In this document: in pieces, positions 24,621 to 33,250 of the stretch | Layout of the letters: the number at the start of each line of letters is the position of its first letter | How positions within the stretch are numbered: the stretch's first letter is position 1 | Assembly: GCA_041394245.1 (NCBI GenBank) | Contig: JAWKIR010000002.1 | Location: forward strand, 620,001-684,000 | Origin: Acidimicrobiales bacterium | GTDB taxonomy: Bacteria > Actinomycetota > Acidimicrobiia > Acidimicrobiales > Aldehydirespiratoraceae | Length of the DNA stretch: 64,000 bases | Direction of reading: 5' to 3' | The notes under the pieces: model-generated | Told to the model about the DNA's origin: nothing | The model's database searches: none | What the model saw: the letters and a program-made list of their open reading frames with translations, nothing else | Translations under genes and position numbers: made by a program

Positions 24621-24845
24621 ATGAACCGTCATCACGGAAGTGACGACAAGCTCGACGCATTCCACACCTTCGACACCAGGGGCGCGGCACGCGGTGCCTC
24701 GCTCGTCGAATACGTCCTGATGCTCTCCCTCATCCTCCTCGTCGCACTCGCCGGCGTCTCGGCCTTCGGGACGAGCATCGGTGACAGCGTCGACGATTCC
24801 GCGAGCCGTGTCGTCACGGCCGGCGGAGGCACGTTCGGCGGCTGA
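24621..24845 (+). CDS. flp: Flp-family type IVb pilin
   Basis: 74 residues, ATG. A 25-residue charged leader ends at Gly, then ASLVEYVLMLSLILLVALAGVSAFG: the Flp signature with Glu at mature position 5 and an adjacent Tyr, so processing is expected between Gly and Ala by a TadV-type prepilin peptidase (no such gene is in the window). The hydrophobic helix is followed by a short hydrophilic tail. This is the structural subunit polymerised by CpaF/TadB/TadC. It is separated from the assembly genes by the two-component system and the IS element. Confidence 0.93.
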   Translation: MNRHHGSDDKLDAFHTFDTRGAARGASLVEYVLMLSLILLVALAGVSAFGTSIGDSVDDSASRVVTAGGGTFGG

Positions 24846-24890
24846 GTCGCCGAGCCGCGTTCACGAGGCGGGGTGCCCTGTGACGCGACA

Positions 24891-24922
24891 GGGGCAGGAT
24901 CGCCGACCGGCGGTCCTGCCCC
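24891..24922 (+). terminator. Terminator after the pilin gene
   Basis: A 14-bp stem, GGGGCAGGATCGCC paired with GGCGGTCCTGCCCC (one G-T wobble), four-base loop GACC, starting 46 bases after the pilin stop. No T tract follows. It isolates flp from coaE. Confidence 0.75.
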
Positions 24923-24985
24923 GACGCTCGGGTCCTTACCCGTGCGGGTTCTCCAGAGACGCCGACGCGCGGTACCGTCGCCGCC

Positions 24986-25612
24986 GTGATCGAGATCGGA
25001 CTGACAGGTGGCATCGGCAGCGGGAAGTCGACCGTGGCCGACGAGCTCGTCGCCCGCGGTGCGGTGCTGATCGATGCCGACCGCATCGTGCGTGAGCTCC
25101 AGGAGCCGGGCGCCCCGGTCTTCGAGGCGATGGTGCAGCGCTGGGGCGACGGGATCGTCGCGGCGGACGGCACCCTCGACAGAGCGGCGGTCGCCGCCAT
25201 CGCCTTCGGCGACGAAGCCGAACTCACGGCCCTCAACGAGATCGTGCATCCCGCAGTGGGCAAGGAGATGGTCCGTCGACGCGCCGAGGTGGAGGGGACC
25301 GACGCGGTCGTCATCCTCGACATTCCGCTGCTGGTGCGGGCCGACGGGGAGTCGATCGCCGATCAGTACGCGAACCTGTCCGGCATCATCGTCGTCGATG
25401 TCGACCCGGAACTCGCGGTGAAACGGCTCGTGCAGTACCGGGGGTTCACCGCGAAGGACGCCCGTGCCCGGATCAGGAACCAGGCGAGCCGCGAGGCCCG
25501 AAAGGCCGTGGCCGATCGGGTGATCGACAACTCCGGCACCCTCGACGAGCTGCGCCCGCAGATCGACTTCGTGTGGTCCTGGATCAGGACCCTGCCGCAT
25601 CCGAAATCGTGA
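24986..25612 (+). CDS. coaE: Dephospho-CoA kinase
   Basis: 208 residues from GTG. P-loop GGIGSGKST at residues 8-16, then LIDADRIVRELQEPG (the DAD motif that binds dephospho-CoA), DIPLLVRADGE and the lid region KRLVQYRGFTAKDARARIRNQ. It catalyses the last step of coenzyme A synthesis (ATP + dephospho-CoA). The neighbour uvrB downstream is a common actinobacterial arrangement. Confidence 0.95.
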   Translation: MIEIGLTGGIGSGKSTVADELVARGAVLIDADRIVRELQEPGAPVFEAMVQRWGDGIVAADGTLDRAAVAAIAFGDEAELTALNEIVHPAVGKEMVRRRAEVEGTDAVVILDIPLLVRADGESIADQYANLSGIIVVDVDPELAVKRLVQYRGFTAKDARARIRNQASREARKAVADRVIDNSGTLDELRPQIDFVWSWIRTLPHPKS

Positions 25613-25637
25613 TCGACGCGTCGAGTGGCTGCGTGCG

Positions 25638-26384
25638 CTACTCGCAGATGTCGGCGTTGCGATAGCCCACGTAGTCGAACGGCGTGGTGCCGTCGAGCCC
25701 CTCGGCCCGATAGTCGGCTCCGTCGGTGATGATGAAGGTGATGCCGAAGATTCCGTCGTAGGTCTCCATGTCGACCCCGAGGACGGCGGCGACTTCCGCG
25801 CCGGTCTGGTTCCACGACACGCCGGGATGCAGGACGATGTCGTCCGGGCTCGGGCCGTCGGGGTCGAACGACCCGGCGGCGCCGCGCTGGTAGCGCCAAC
25901 CGGCGAGCTGCGCGGGCTGCTCCCATCGATCGAAGCGCAACGACAGGTTCCCGAAGGAGATCCGGCGCTCGTGATCATCCGGCCCGCCGTCGAGCGGGCA
26001 ACCGCCGTTCCAGCCGGTGTCGCTGTCGGGGGCGCCGTAGACAGCGGTCATCGCGTCGAGTACCTGCTCGAAGGGGCTGCCGATCTCGAGGCCGAGGACC
26101 TCGCCGCTGTCGGCGTCGGCGACCGGGGGAGGAGGCGCCTCGGTCGTGGTCGTCGGTGCCGCCGTGGTCGATGTGGTGCTCGAGGGCGTGGTCGAGGTCG
26201 ACGTGCTGGTCGTCGAGGAGGCCACGGTCGTGGTGGAGTCGGCCGCCGAGGTCGTCGTCGATGGGGCACCGGCTTGGGTGTCGGGGTCGTCGTCATCGCC
26301 GGTGACGAGCACCAGAAGCACGCCGGCCACGATTCCGGCCAGAACCAGCACCGCTGCGGCCAGGATCTGTTCTCGACGCGTCAT
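25638..26384 (-). CDS. Membrane-anchored protein with Thr/Ser linker, unknown function
   Basis: 248 residues, reverse strand, between coaE (convergent) and uvrB (divergent, 38 bases between starts). One N-terminal membrane helix (ILAAAVLVLAGIVAGVLLVLV) follows a short positive end, so the C-terminal part is outside. A Ser/Thr-rich linker (about residues 40-88, with runs such as TTSTSTSTT) resembles glycosylated spacers. The compact C-terminal domain (about 95-248) contains LGLEIGSPFEQVLDAMTAVYGAP and paired Cys residues that could form a disulphide. A similar pattern, LGxxxxEVLxxL(T/A)xxxG, occurs in several secreted actinobacterial proteins, but no named family is assigned. Confidence 0.65.
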   Translation of the reverse strand: MTRREQILAAAVLVLAGIVAGVLLVLVTGDDDDPDTQAGAPSTTTSAADSTTTVASSTTSTSTSTTPSSTTSTTAAPTTTTEAPPPPVADADSGEVLGLEIGSPFEQVLDAMTAVYGAPDSDTGWNGGCPLDGGPDDHERRISFGNLSLRFDRWEQPAQLAGWRYQRGAAGSFDPDGPSPDDIVLHPGVSWNQTGAEVAAVLGVDMETYDGIFGITFIITDGADYRAEGLDGTTPFDYVGYRNADICE

Positions 26385-26422
26385 GTGCGCAGCCTGTCAC
26401 ACCCCCTCGGTAGGTTGGCGCG

Positions 26423-28468
26423 ATGGCGCCCGTCACCGTTCCTTCGAATCGCACCCCGCTCAAGGTCGTCTCCGGGTTCCAACCCGCCGGCGACCAGCCG
26501 CAGGCGATCAAGCTCCTGTCCGAAGGCATCGAGCGGGGCGACCGGTTCCAGACCCTCCTGGGTATCACCGGTTCGGGAAAGAGCGCGACGATCGCGTGGA
26601 CCATCGAGCAGGTGCAGCGACCGACGCTGGTTCTGGCCCCCAACAAGTCCCTGGCGGCGCAGCTGGCCAACGAGTTGAAGGAGTTCTTCCCCGACAATCG
26701 GGTCGAGTACTTCGTGAGCTACTACGACTACTACCAGCCCGAGGCCTACATGGCGGCGAGCGACACCTACATCGAGAAGGATTCGTCGGTCAACGACGAG
26801 ATCGATCGGTTGCGCCACTCGGCGACCTCGTCGCTGCTGACCCGACGCGACACGATCGTGGTCGCGTCGGTGTCGTGCATCTACGGTCTCGGATCGCCCG
26901 AGGAGTACGAGACCCAGCTCCTGGTGCTGCGCACGGGTGAGGAACACGATCAGCGTTCGATTCTGCGCCGGCTGGTCGACCTCCAGTACGAGCGCAACGA
27001 CATGAACCTCGTCCGGGGAAAGTTCCGCGTTCGGGGCGACACCATCGAGATCCATCCGGCCTACGACGAGACGGCGGTGCGGGTCGAGTTGTTCGGCGAC
27101 GAGATCGAGCAGATCACGGTGGTCGACCCGCTCACGGGTGAGCGGCTCGAGACCCTCGAAGAACTCGTGCTGTTCCCCGCGACCCACTACGCCACCAGCG
27201 AGGAGCGGATGCAGGCGGCCATCGCCCGCATCCAGAGCGAGCTGACCGACCGGCTCCAGCACTTCGAGTCCGAGGGCAAGCTCTTGGAGGCGCAACGGCT
27301 GCGGATGCGCACCGAGTACGACCTCGAGATGATGCAGGAGGTCGGCTACTGCAACGGCATCGAGAACTACTCGGGTCCGATCGACGGTCGTGGTCCCGGC
27401 GAGCCGCCCTACACGCTGATCGACTACTTCCCCGACGACTTCCTCATGGTGATCGACGAGTCCCATGTCGCGGTGCCGCAGCTCCACGGGCAGTACGAGG
27501 GCGACCGTAGTCGCAAGCTCAACCTCATCGAACACGGGTTCCGGCTTCCGTCGGCGGCCGACAACCGGCCGCTGCGCTTCGAGGAGGTCATGGATCGGCT
27601 CAACCAGGTCGTGTTCCTGTCGGCCACCCCCGGGGCCTACGAGCTGGAGCGATCGAGCCAGGTCGTGGAGCAGATCGTGCGGCCGACGGGCCTGATCGAC
27701 CCCGAGGTCATCGTCAAACCGACGAAGGGCCAGATCGACGACATCCAGGAGCTCATCCAGGGCCGGGTCGAGCGCAACGAACGGGTGCTCATCACCACGC
27801 TCACGAAGAAGATGGCCGAGGACCTGACCGACTATCTGCTCGAACTCGGGATCAAGGTCCGCTACCTCCACAGCGAGGTCGACACCATCCAGCGCATCGA
27901 GATCCTTCGCGACCTGCGCTTGGGCGAGTTCGACGTGCTCGTCGGTATCAATCTCCTCCGCGAGGGGCTCGACCTTCCCGAGGTCTCGCTCGTGGCGATC
28001 CTCGACGCCGACAAGGAGGGGTTCCTGCGCAGCGAGACCTCGCTCATCCAGATGATCGGCCGCGCCGCCCGCAACGTCGCCGGCCAGGTCGTGATGTACG
28101 CCGATCAGATGACCGACTCGATGCAGCGAGCCATCTCGGAGACGAATCGCCGACGGGGCGTGCAGGAGGCCTACAACGCCGAGCACGGGATCGATCCCAC
28201 CTCGGTGCGCAAGGAGATCACCGACATCTTGTCGATGATCCGGCCCGCGGCCGATCGTGCCCCCGTGCCCGAGGCGCTCTCCGAACTCGGGGCCAAGCGC
28301 CGCGCCACCGAAGACCTCAGCGATCTGCCCGAAGACGAGTTGGAGCGCCTGATTCGCACCCTCGAGGGGGAGATGCGTGATGCCGCGATCGACCTCCGGT
28401 TCGAATACGCGGCGCGCCTGCGCGACGAGATCAAGGACCTCCGCCGCGAACTGCGCGAGATGCGCTGA
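26423..28468 (+). CDS. uvrB: UvrABC excinuclease subunit B
   Basis: 681 residues. Helicase-like: Walker A GITGSGKSAT (about 46-55), the beta-hairpin region VEYFVSYYDYYQPEAY, DESHVAVPQL as Walker B, motif VI QMIGRAARNVAGQV, and a C-terminal UVR domain (about 640-678, LERLIRTLEGEMRDAAIDLRFEYAARLRDEIKDLRRELREM) that contacts UvrC. It verifies damage and loads on DNA with UvrA in nucleotide excision repair. I see no LexA-type box in the 38 bases upstream, in contrast to uvrA. Confidence 0.97.
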   Translation: MAPVTVPSNRTPLKVVSGFQPAGDQPQAIKLLSEGIERGDRFQTLLGITGSGKSATIAWTIEQVQRPTLVLAPNKSLAAQLANELKEFFPDNRVEYFVSYYDYYQPEAYMAASDTYIEKDSSVNDEIDRLRHSATSSLLTRRDTIVVASVSCIYGLGSPEEYETQLLVLRTGEEHDQRSILRRLVDLQYERNDMNLVRGKFRVRGDTIEIHPAYDETAVRVELFGDEIEQITVVDPLTGERLETLEELVLFPATHYATSEERMQAAIARIQSELTDRLQHFESEGKLLEAQRLRMRTEYDLEMMQEVGYCNGIENYSGPIDGRGPGEPPYTLIDYFPDDFLMVIDESHVAVPQLHGQYEGDRSRKLNLIEHGFRLPSAADNRPLRFEEVMDRLNQVVFLSATPGAYELERSSQVVEQIVRPTGLIDPEVIVKPTKGQIDDIQELIQGRVERNERVLITTLTKKMAEDLTDYLLELGIKVRYLHSEVDTIQRIEILRDLRLGEFDVLVGINLLREGLDLPEVSLVAILDADKEGFLRSETSLIQMIGRAARNVAGQVVMYADQMTDSMQRAISETNRRRGVQEAYNAEHGIDPTSVRKEITDILSMIRPAADRAPVPEALSELGAKRRATEDLSDLPEDELERLIRTLEGEMRDAAIDLRFEYAARLRDEIKDLRRELREMR

Positions 28469-28507
28469 CTTCGCTCCACAACCCCCAGCCGTTGCCGATA
28501 GTCACGG

Positions 28508-30232
28508 GTGGGACAGACCATCGATCAGGCGTTCACAGGCGATCCGCTGCTCGGGACCGAAGCGGAGTCGAGCGACGACGTTCACTGGTGGCAGCGGACC
28601 CTGCCGTCGATCCTGGCCCTGACGATCGTGCTCTTCCTTCTCGCCCAGCTCACCGATCCGGCCGGATACCTGAGTACCGACGTCGGCGGGAAGACGGCGA
28701 CCATCGAGGTCATCATCGAAGACGGCCCTCGAGCGCCCGATCTCGGCTACTGGGCCGAGGAGTTCGACGAGGACGGCAGCCTCTATCCCATGTGGTCGAC
28801 CGGGAAGGTCGGCGACAGCTGGGTCAATGTGACGACGCTGCCGATGCTCTACGTGGCGGTGCCGCTCTGGAAGCTCGGAGGGCCCCGACTCGCAGTTCTG
28901 ATTCCGGTGCTCGGCACCGTGCTCGCCGCAGCCGGGGCCGCAGCGCTGGCAGCCCGCATCGGTGGCGACCGACGTCAGCGAAGCATGGCGTTCTGGTTGG
29001 TCGGATTGGCGTCGCCCGCGACGATCTATGCCCTCGACTTCTGGGAACACAGCCTGGGGCTGGCGCTCATCACTTGGGGCATGGTCCTCGCGCTCGACGC
29101 CGGGAGCGACCAGCGCATCCGTTGGTGGGTGCCGCTGGCCGCAGGCCTGGCGTTCTCCGGCGCCGCATCCATGCGTCAGGAAGCCCTGATCTACGGCGTG
29201 GTCGCCGGCGTCGTGCTCGTGGGGCGGCTCACTGTCGGCGCAAAGCCGCTCACCGCAGTGCTGCGCGGTGGCGCGATGATCATCGGAACCGGTCTCGGGT
29301 TGGCGGCCAACGCCGCCTTCGAGTGGTGGGTGTTCGACACGACGCTGCGGGCCGGGCGTGGGGGCAGCACGGCGGCGGCGGCCGGCACCGATCTGATGGT
29401 GCGTCTCGAAGAGGCCGTGGTCACCGGCGTCGCCCCGATGGCGGGCACGAACGGTTCGGCGTTGCTCGTGGCCGGCCTGCTCTTCGCCCTTCTCGTCGCG
29501 CTCGGAGTCAAGGCGGACGCACCCGCGACGGAACAACGGATGATCTGGGCGGGCCTCGCTGCGGTCGCCGCGTTGACCGTCCTCGACCTGCTCATCGACG
29601 GTCTCCGCTTCGTTCCCGGCATGGCCGCGACCACGCCGCTTGCGGTGTTCGGGCTGGCACGGGGTCTGCGACGGGGGCCGGCACGCGCCGTCACCGCGAT
29701 GGCGCTGGCTGCGTTGCCGGTGGTCTGGATGACACAGTTCGCCGGTGGGGCCTCCGCCCAATGGGGAGGCCGCTACATCCTGCCGTCGGGTCTGCTGCTC
29801 CTGGTGGTCGCGGTGGTCACCTACGACACGGGGCGAGCCCACGAGACCATGCGCAAGGTAGCGGTGGCGGGTCTCGCGATCACCATCGTCGGTCTGGCCT
29901 GGGCGATCGTGCGAACCCACGGTGTCGCCGATGCGGGTCGGGTCCTGGCCGACCGCCCCGAGGACGCGCTGCTGTTCCACGACCCGTTCCTGGCTCGCGA
30001 GCCGGGACCACTCGGGCTCGACGAGCGGTGGCTCGCGGCGCCCACAGCCGCTCTCGTCGCCGAGGCGGGCGAGGTACTCGCTGCCGCCGGTGTCGAACGG
30101 GTCGGCTACGTCGACTACGACATCGGTCGCGAGGTGCCGGACATCCCCGGCTACGTTCCGGTGGGGGAGTCGACGATCGGCCTGGTCAACGACCTCCGGC
30201 TGCGGATCGTCACGTTCGAACGGACCTCCTGA
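28508..30232 (+). CDS. Polytopic membrane protein, GT-C glycosyltransferase-like
   Basis: 574 residues from GTG. About eleven hydrophobic helices follow a soluble N-terminal tail (first helix LPSILALTIVLFLLAQL). The first external loop ends in APDLGYWAEEFDEDGSLYPMWSTG and later sequence PATIYALDFWEHSLGLAL has acidic and His residues at helix ends, as in GT-C enzymes that use lipid-linked sugars. A soluble C-terminal domain of about 110 residues follows. It sits between uvrB and uvrA with no functional link to repair. Glycosyl transfer is a guess from topology. Confidence 0.55.
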   Translation: MGQTIDQAFTGDPLLGTEAESSDDVHWWQRTLPSILALTIVLFLLAQLTDPAGYLSTDVGGKTATIEVIIEDGPRAPDLGYWAEEFDEDGSLYPMWSTGKVGDSWVNVTTLPMLYVAVPLWKLGGPRLAVLIPVLGTVLAAAGAAALAARIGGDRRQRSMAFWLVGLASPATIYALDFWEHSLGLALITWGMVLALDAGSDQRIRWWVPLAAGLAFSGAASMRQEALIYGVVAGVVLVGRLTVGAKPLTAVLRGGAMIIGTGLGLAANAAFEWWVFDTTLRAGRGGSTAAAAGTDLMVRLEEAVVTGVAPMAGTNGSALLVAGLLFALLVALGVKADAPATEQRMIWAGLAAVAALTVLDLLIDGLRFVPGMAATTPLAVFGLARGLRRGPARAVTAMALAALPVVWMTQFAGGASAQWGGRYILPSGLLLLVVAVVTYDTGRAHETMRKVAVAGLAITIVGLAWAIVRTHGVADAGRVLADRPEDALLFHDPFLAREPGPLGLDERWLAAPTAALVAEAGEVLAAAGVERVGYVDYDIGREVPDIPGYVPVGESTIGLVNDLRLRIVTFERTS

Positions 30233-30233
30233 C

Positions 30234-30245
30234 GAACACGTGTTC
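30234..30245. promoter_or_regulatory. LexA (SOS) box upstream of uvrA
   Basis: GAACACGTGTTC, a perfect palindrome of the GAAC-N4-GTTC form recognised by LexA in Gram-positive bacteria; it extends to CGAACACGTGTTCG. It lies 29 bases before the uvrA GTG, immediately upstream of a weak -10-like TAGAGT (30262). Damage induction of uvrA is inferred. Confidence 0.75.
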
Positions 30246-30273
30246 GAACGGTCGGCGCCGATAGAGTGCCGCG

Positions 30274-33108
30274 GTGGCTGATCGACTCATCATCCAGGGC
30301 GCCCGAGAACACAACCTCCGCAATGTCGATCTCGAGTTGCCTCGCGACAAGCTCATCGTGTTCACCGGGTTGTCCGGCAGCGGGAAGTCGTCGCTCGCGT
30401 TCGACACGATCTACGCCGAGGGCCAGCGCCGCTATGTCGAGTCGCTGAGTGCCTACGCCCGCCAGTTCCTCGGCCAGATGGACAAGCCCGATGTCGACTT
30501 CATCGAAGGTCTGTCGCCGGCGATCTCGATCGACCAGAAGAGCGCGTCGCGCAATCCGCGTTCGACGGTCGGCACCGTCACCGAGGTCTACGACTACCTC
30601 CGCCTGCTGTTCGCCCGCATCGGCGTACCGCATGATCCCGAGACGGGTGAGGAACTCGTCCGTCAGACGCCGCAGCAGATCGTCGACAAGATCCTGCAGA
30701 TGGAGGAGGGCACCCGCTTCCAGGTCCTCGCTCCGGTCGTCCGCGGCCGCAAGGGCACCTACGACACGATGCTGCAGGACCTCGCGAGCCAGGGATTCGC
30801 CCGGGCCATCGTCGACGGCGAGCAGGTCGAGCTCGCCGAGGAACTCGAACTCGAACTGGAGCGCTACGAGACCCACGACGTCTCGGTCGTCGTCGACCGG
30901 CTCGTGCTGCGCGACGGCATCGAACGCCGCCTGACCGACTCGATCGAGACCGCGCTCACCCTCACCGGCGGTCTCGCCGAGATGCAGATCGTCCACAAGA
31001 ACGGCCCCGACGAGACGATCGTCTTCAGCCAGCATCTCTCGCGGCCCTCCGACGGCAAGTCGTTCGAGGAGCTGGCTCCCCGCAACTTCTCGTTCAACTC
31101 GCCCTATGGCGCGTGCACGCATTGCGACGGCCTCGGCACGGTGTTCGAGGTCGACCCGCAACTCGTGGTCCCCGACCCAGAGCAGACGGTCGAAGGCGGC
31201 GCGATCAGCCCCTGGGCCGGCGGTCGCAGTCGCTACTTCTCGCGCCTCGTCGAGTCGGTGTGCGAGGAGTACTCGATCCCGCTCGACGCGCCGTGGGAGA
31301 AGCTCACCACCAAGCAGAAAGACCTCCTGCTCTACGGCAAGGGCGCCAAGGGGCGTATCGAGGTGCGCTACAAGAATCGCTACGGACGCACCCGTACCTA
31401 CCAGGCGAAGTACGAGGGCGTGCTGCCGTACTTGATGCGTCGACACCAGGAAGCCGAGTCCGACGCCGCCCGCGAGGCCATCGAGGGCTACATGCGCCTG
31501 GTCCACTGCCATGAGTGCGAAGGGTCCCGGCTCAATCCGCTGTCGATGGCCGTCACGATCGACGGGCACACGATCCACGACCTGTGTTCGATGTCGATCG
31601 CCGACGCGGCGAAGACGCTCGGCGAGATGGAACTCGACGACCGTGACGCGATCATCGCCGAGCAGGTCCTCAAGGAGATCAACGCACGACTCGGGTTCCT
31701 GCTCGATGTCGGGCTCGACTACCTCAACATGAGCCGCAACGCGGCAACCCTGGCGGGCGGCGAAGCACAGCGCATCCGGCTGGCGTCGCAGGTCGGCTCG
31801 GGGCTGGTCGGCGTGCTCTACGTCCTCGACGAACCGTCGATCGGGCTGCATCAGCGCGACAACCAGCGCCTCATCGAGACCCTGTTGCGCATGCGCGACC
31901 TCGGCAACACCGTCCTCGTCGTCGAGCACGACGAGGACACCATGAAGGTGGCCGATCACGTGGTCGACATCGGACCGGGGGCAGGGGAGCACGGGGGCGA
32001 CATCGTCCACTCGGGGACCTACAAGCAGCTCCTGAAGAACCCCAAGTCGATCACCGGCCAGTACCTGTCGGGCAAGCGCCGCATCGAGGTCCCCGGCGTC
32101 CGCCGGCTGGGCGACGGCAACACCGTCGTGGTGAAGGGTGCGCGGGAGAACAACCTGAAGAACATCGACGTCGAATTCCCGCTGGGCAAGTTCGTGTGCG
32201 TCAGCGGGGTGTCGGGTTCGGGCAAGTCGACGCTGGTCAACGACATCCTCCACCGATCGTTGATGCAACGGATCTACTCGTCGAAGGTCCCGCCGGGCCT
32301 GCACACCCGGGTCGAAGGAATCGAACACCTCGACAAGGTGATCGCCATCGACCAGTCGCCGATCGGGCGCACCCCTCGCTCGAATCCGGCCACCTACACC
32401 GGCGTGTTCGACCACGTCCGCAAACTGTTCGCCCAGACCCAGGAAGCCAAGGTGCGGGGCTACCTGCCCGGGCGCTTCTCGTTCAACGTGAAGGGCGGTC
32501 GCTGCGAGGCCTGCCAGGGCGACGGCACGATCAAGATCGAGATGCACTTCCTGCCCGACGTGTATGTGCCCTGTGAGGTCTGCAAGGGGAAGCGCTACAA
32601 CCGCGACACCCTCGAGATCGACTTCAAGGGAAAGAACATCGCGGAGGTCCTCCAACTGCCGTGCGCGGACGCGCTCGAGTTCTTCGCGAACCAGCCGGTG
32701 ATCGCTCGTCACATGCAGACACTGGTCGATGTGGGGCTCGGCTACGTGCGGCTCGGGCAGCCCGCCCCGACCCTGTCGGGGGGCGAGGCGCAGCGGGTGA
32801 AGCTCGCCAGCGAGCTCGCGAAGCGGTCGACCGGGCACACCATCTACATCCTCGACGAGCCGACCACCGGCCTGCATTTCGAAGACATCCGCAAGCTCCT
32901 GGGGGTGCTCGGCCGCCTCGTCGACCAGGGCAACACCGTGCTCGTGATCGAACACAACCTCGACGTGATCAAGACCGCCGACTGGGTGATCGATCTCGGC
33001 CCCGAAGGTGGCTCCGGCGGCGGTCAGGTGATCGTCACGGGCACGCCGGAAGACGTGGCGGCGACGCCCGAGAGTCACACCGGGCGATTCCTGGCCCCAC
33101 TGCTCTGA
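30274..33108 (+). CDS. uvrA: UvrABC excinuclease subunit A
   Basis: 944 residues from GTG. Two ABC ATPase modules: Walker A GLSGSGKSSL (about 31-40) and GVSGSGKSTL (about 644-653), signatures LAGGEAQRIRLAS and LSGGEAQRVKLAS, and Walker B VLYVLDEPSIGLH and IYILDEPTTGLH. The C-terminal zinc finger is complete (CEACQGDG...CEVCKGKRY). In the first insertion only GACTHCDGLG and CHECEGSRL remain; the CxxC pair that normally precedes PRNFSFNSP is replaced by RPSDGKSFEEL, so that finger lacks two ligands, a feature I also associate with other actinobacterial UvrA proteins. It recognises damage together with UvrB. Confidence 0.97.
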   Translation: MADRLIIQGAREHNLRNVDLELPRDKLIVFTGLSGSGKSSLAFDTIYAEGQRRYVESLSAYARQFLGQMDKPDVDFIEGLSPAISIDQKSASRNPRSTVGTVTEVYDYLRLLFARIGVPHDPETGEELVRQTPQQIVDKILQMEEGTRFQVLAPVVRGRKGTYDTMLQDLASQGFARAIVDGEQVELAEELELELERYETHDVSVVVDRLVLRDGIERRLTDSIETALTLTGGLAEMQIVHKNGPDETIVFSQHLSRPSDGKSFEELAPRNFSFNSPYGACTHCDGLGTVFEVDPQLVVPDPEQTVEGGAISPWAGGRSRYFSRLVESVCEEYSIPLDAPWEKLTTKQKDLLLYGKGAKGRIEVRYKNRYGRTRTYQAKYEGVLPYLMRRHQEAESDAAREAIEGYMRLVHCHECEGSRLNPLSMAVTIDGHTIHDLCSMSIADAAKTLGEMELDDRDAIIAEQVLKEINARLGFLLDVGLDYLNMSRNAATLAGGEAQRIRLASQVGSGLVGVLYVLDEPSIGLHQRDNQRLIETLLRMRDLGNTVLVVEHDEDTMKVADHVVDIGPGAGEHGGDIVHSGTYKQLLKNPKSITGQYLSGKRRIEVPGVRRLGDGNTVVVKGARENNLKNIDVEFPLGKFVCVSGVSGSGKSTLVNDILHRSLMQRIYSSKVPPGLHTRVEGIEHLDKVIAIDQSPIGRTPRSNPATYTGVFDHVRKLFAQTQEAKVRGYLPGRFSFNVKGGRCEACQGDGTIKIEMHFLPDVYVPCEVCKGKRYNRDTLEIDFKGKNIAEVLQLPCADALEFFANQPVIARHMQTLVDVGLGYVRLGQPAPTLSGGEAQRVKLASELAKRSTGHTIYILDEPTTGLHFEDIRKLLGVLGRLVDQGNTVLVIEHNLDVIKTADWVIDLGPEGGSGGGQVIVTGTPEDVAATPESHTGRFLAPLL

Positions 33109-33174
33109 CCGCCTGACCTGCCGCGACGGGCCCGTTCGGCCCCTGAAACGGCGGCATATGGGCCTTGAGAATCA

Positions 33175-33202
33175 TCCATGGATGCCGATGGGACTCCATG
33201 GA
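33175..33202. promoter_or_regulatory. Paired palindromes upstream of the glycan locus
   Basis: TCCATGGA occurs twice, at 33175-33182 and 33195-33202, with centres 20 bases apart (two helical turns), 49 bases before the first glycan gene. Repeated palindromes with this phasing suit a dimeric regulator bound cooperatively. A short hairpin GGGCC/GGCCC at 33128-33142 between the uvrA stop and this site may end uvrA transcription. Confidence 0.35.
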
Positions 33203-33250
33203 ACGATGCCATACGGCCCGTGGGTCGTCGGAGCGCGGTGAGGCCGGCGT

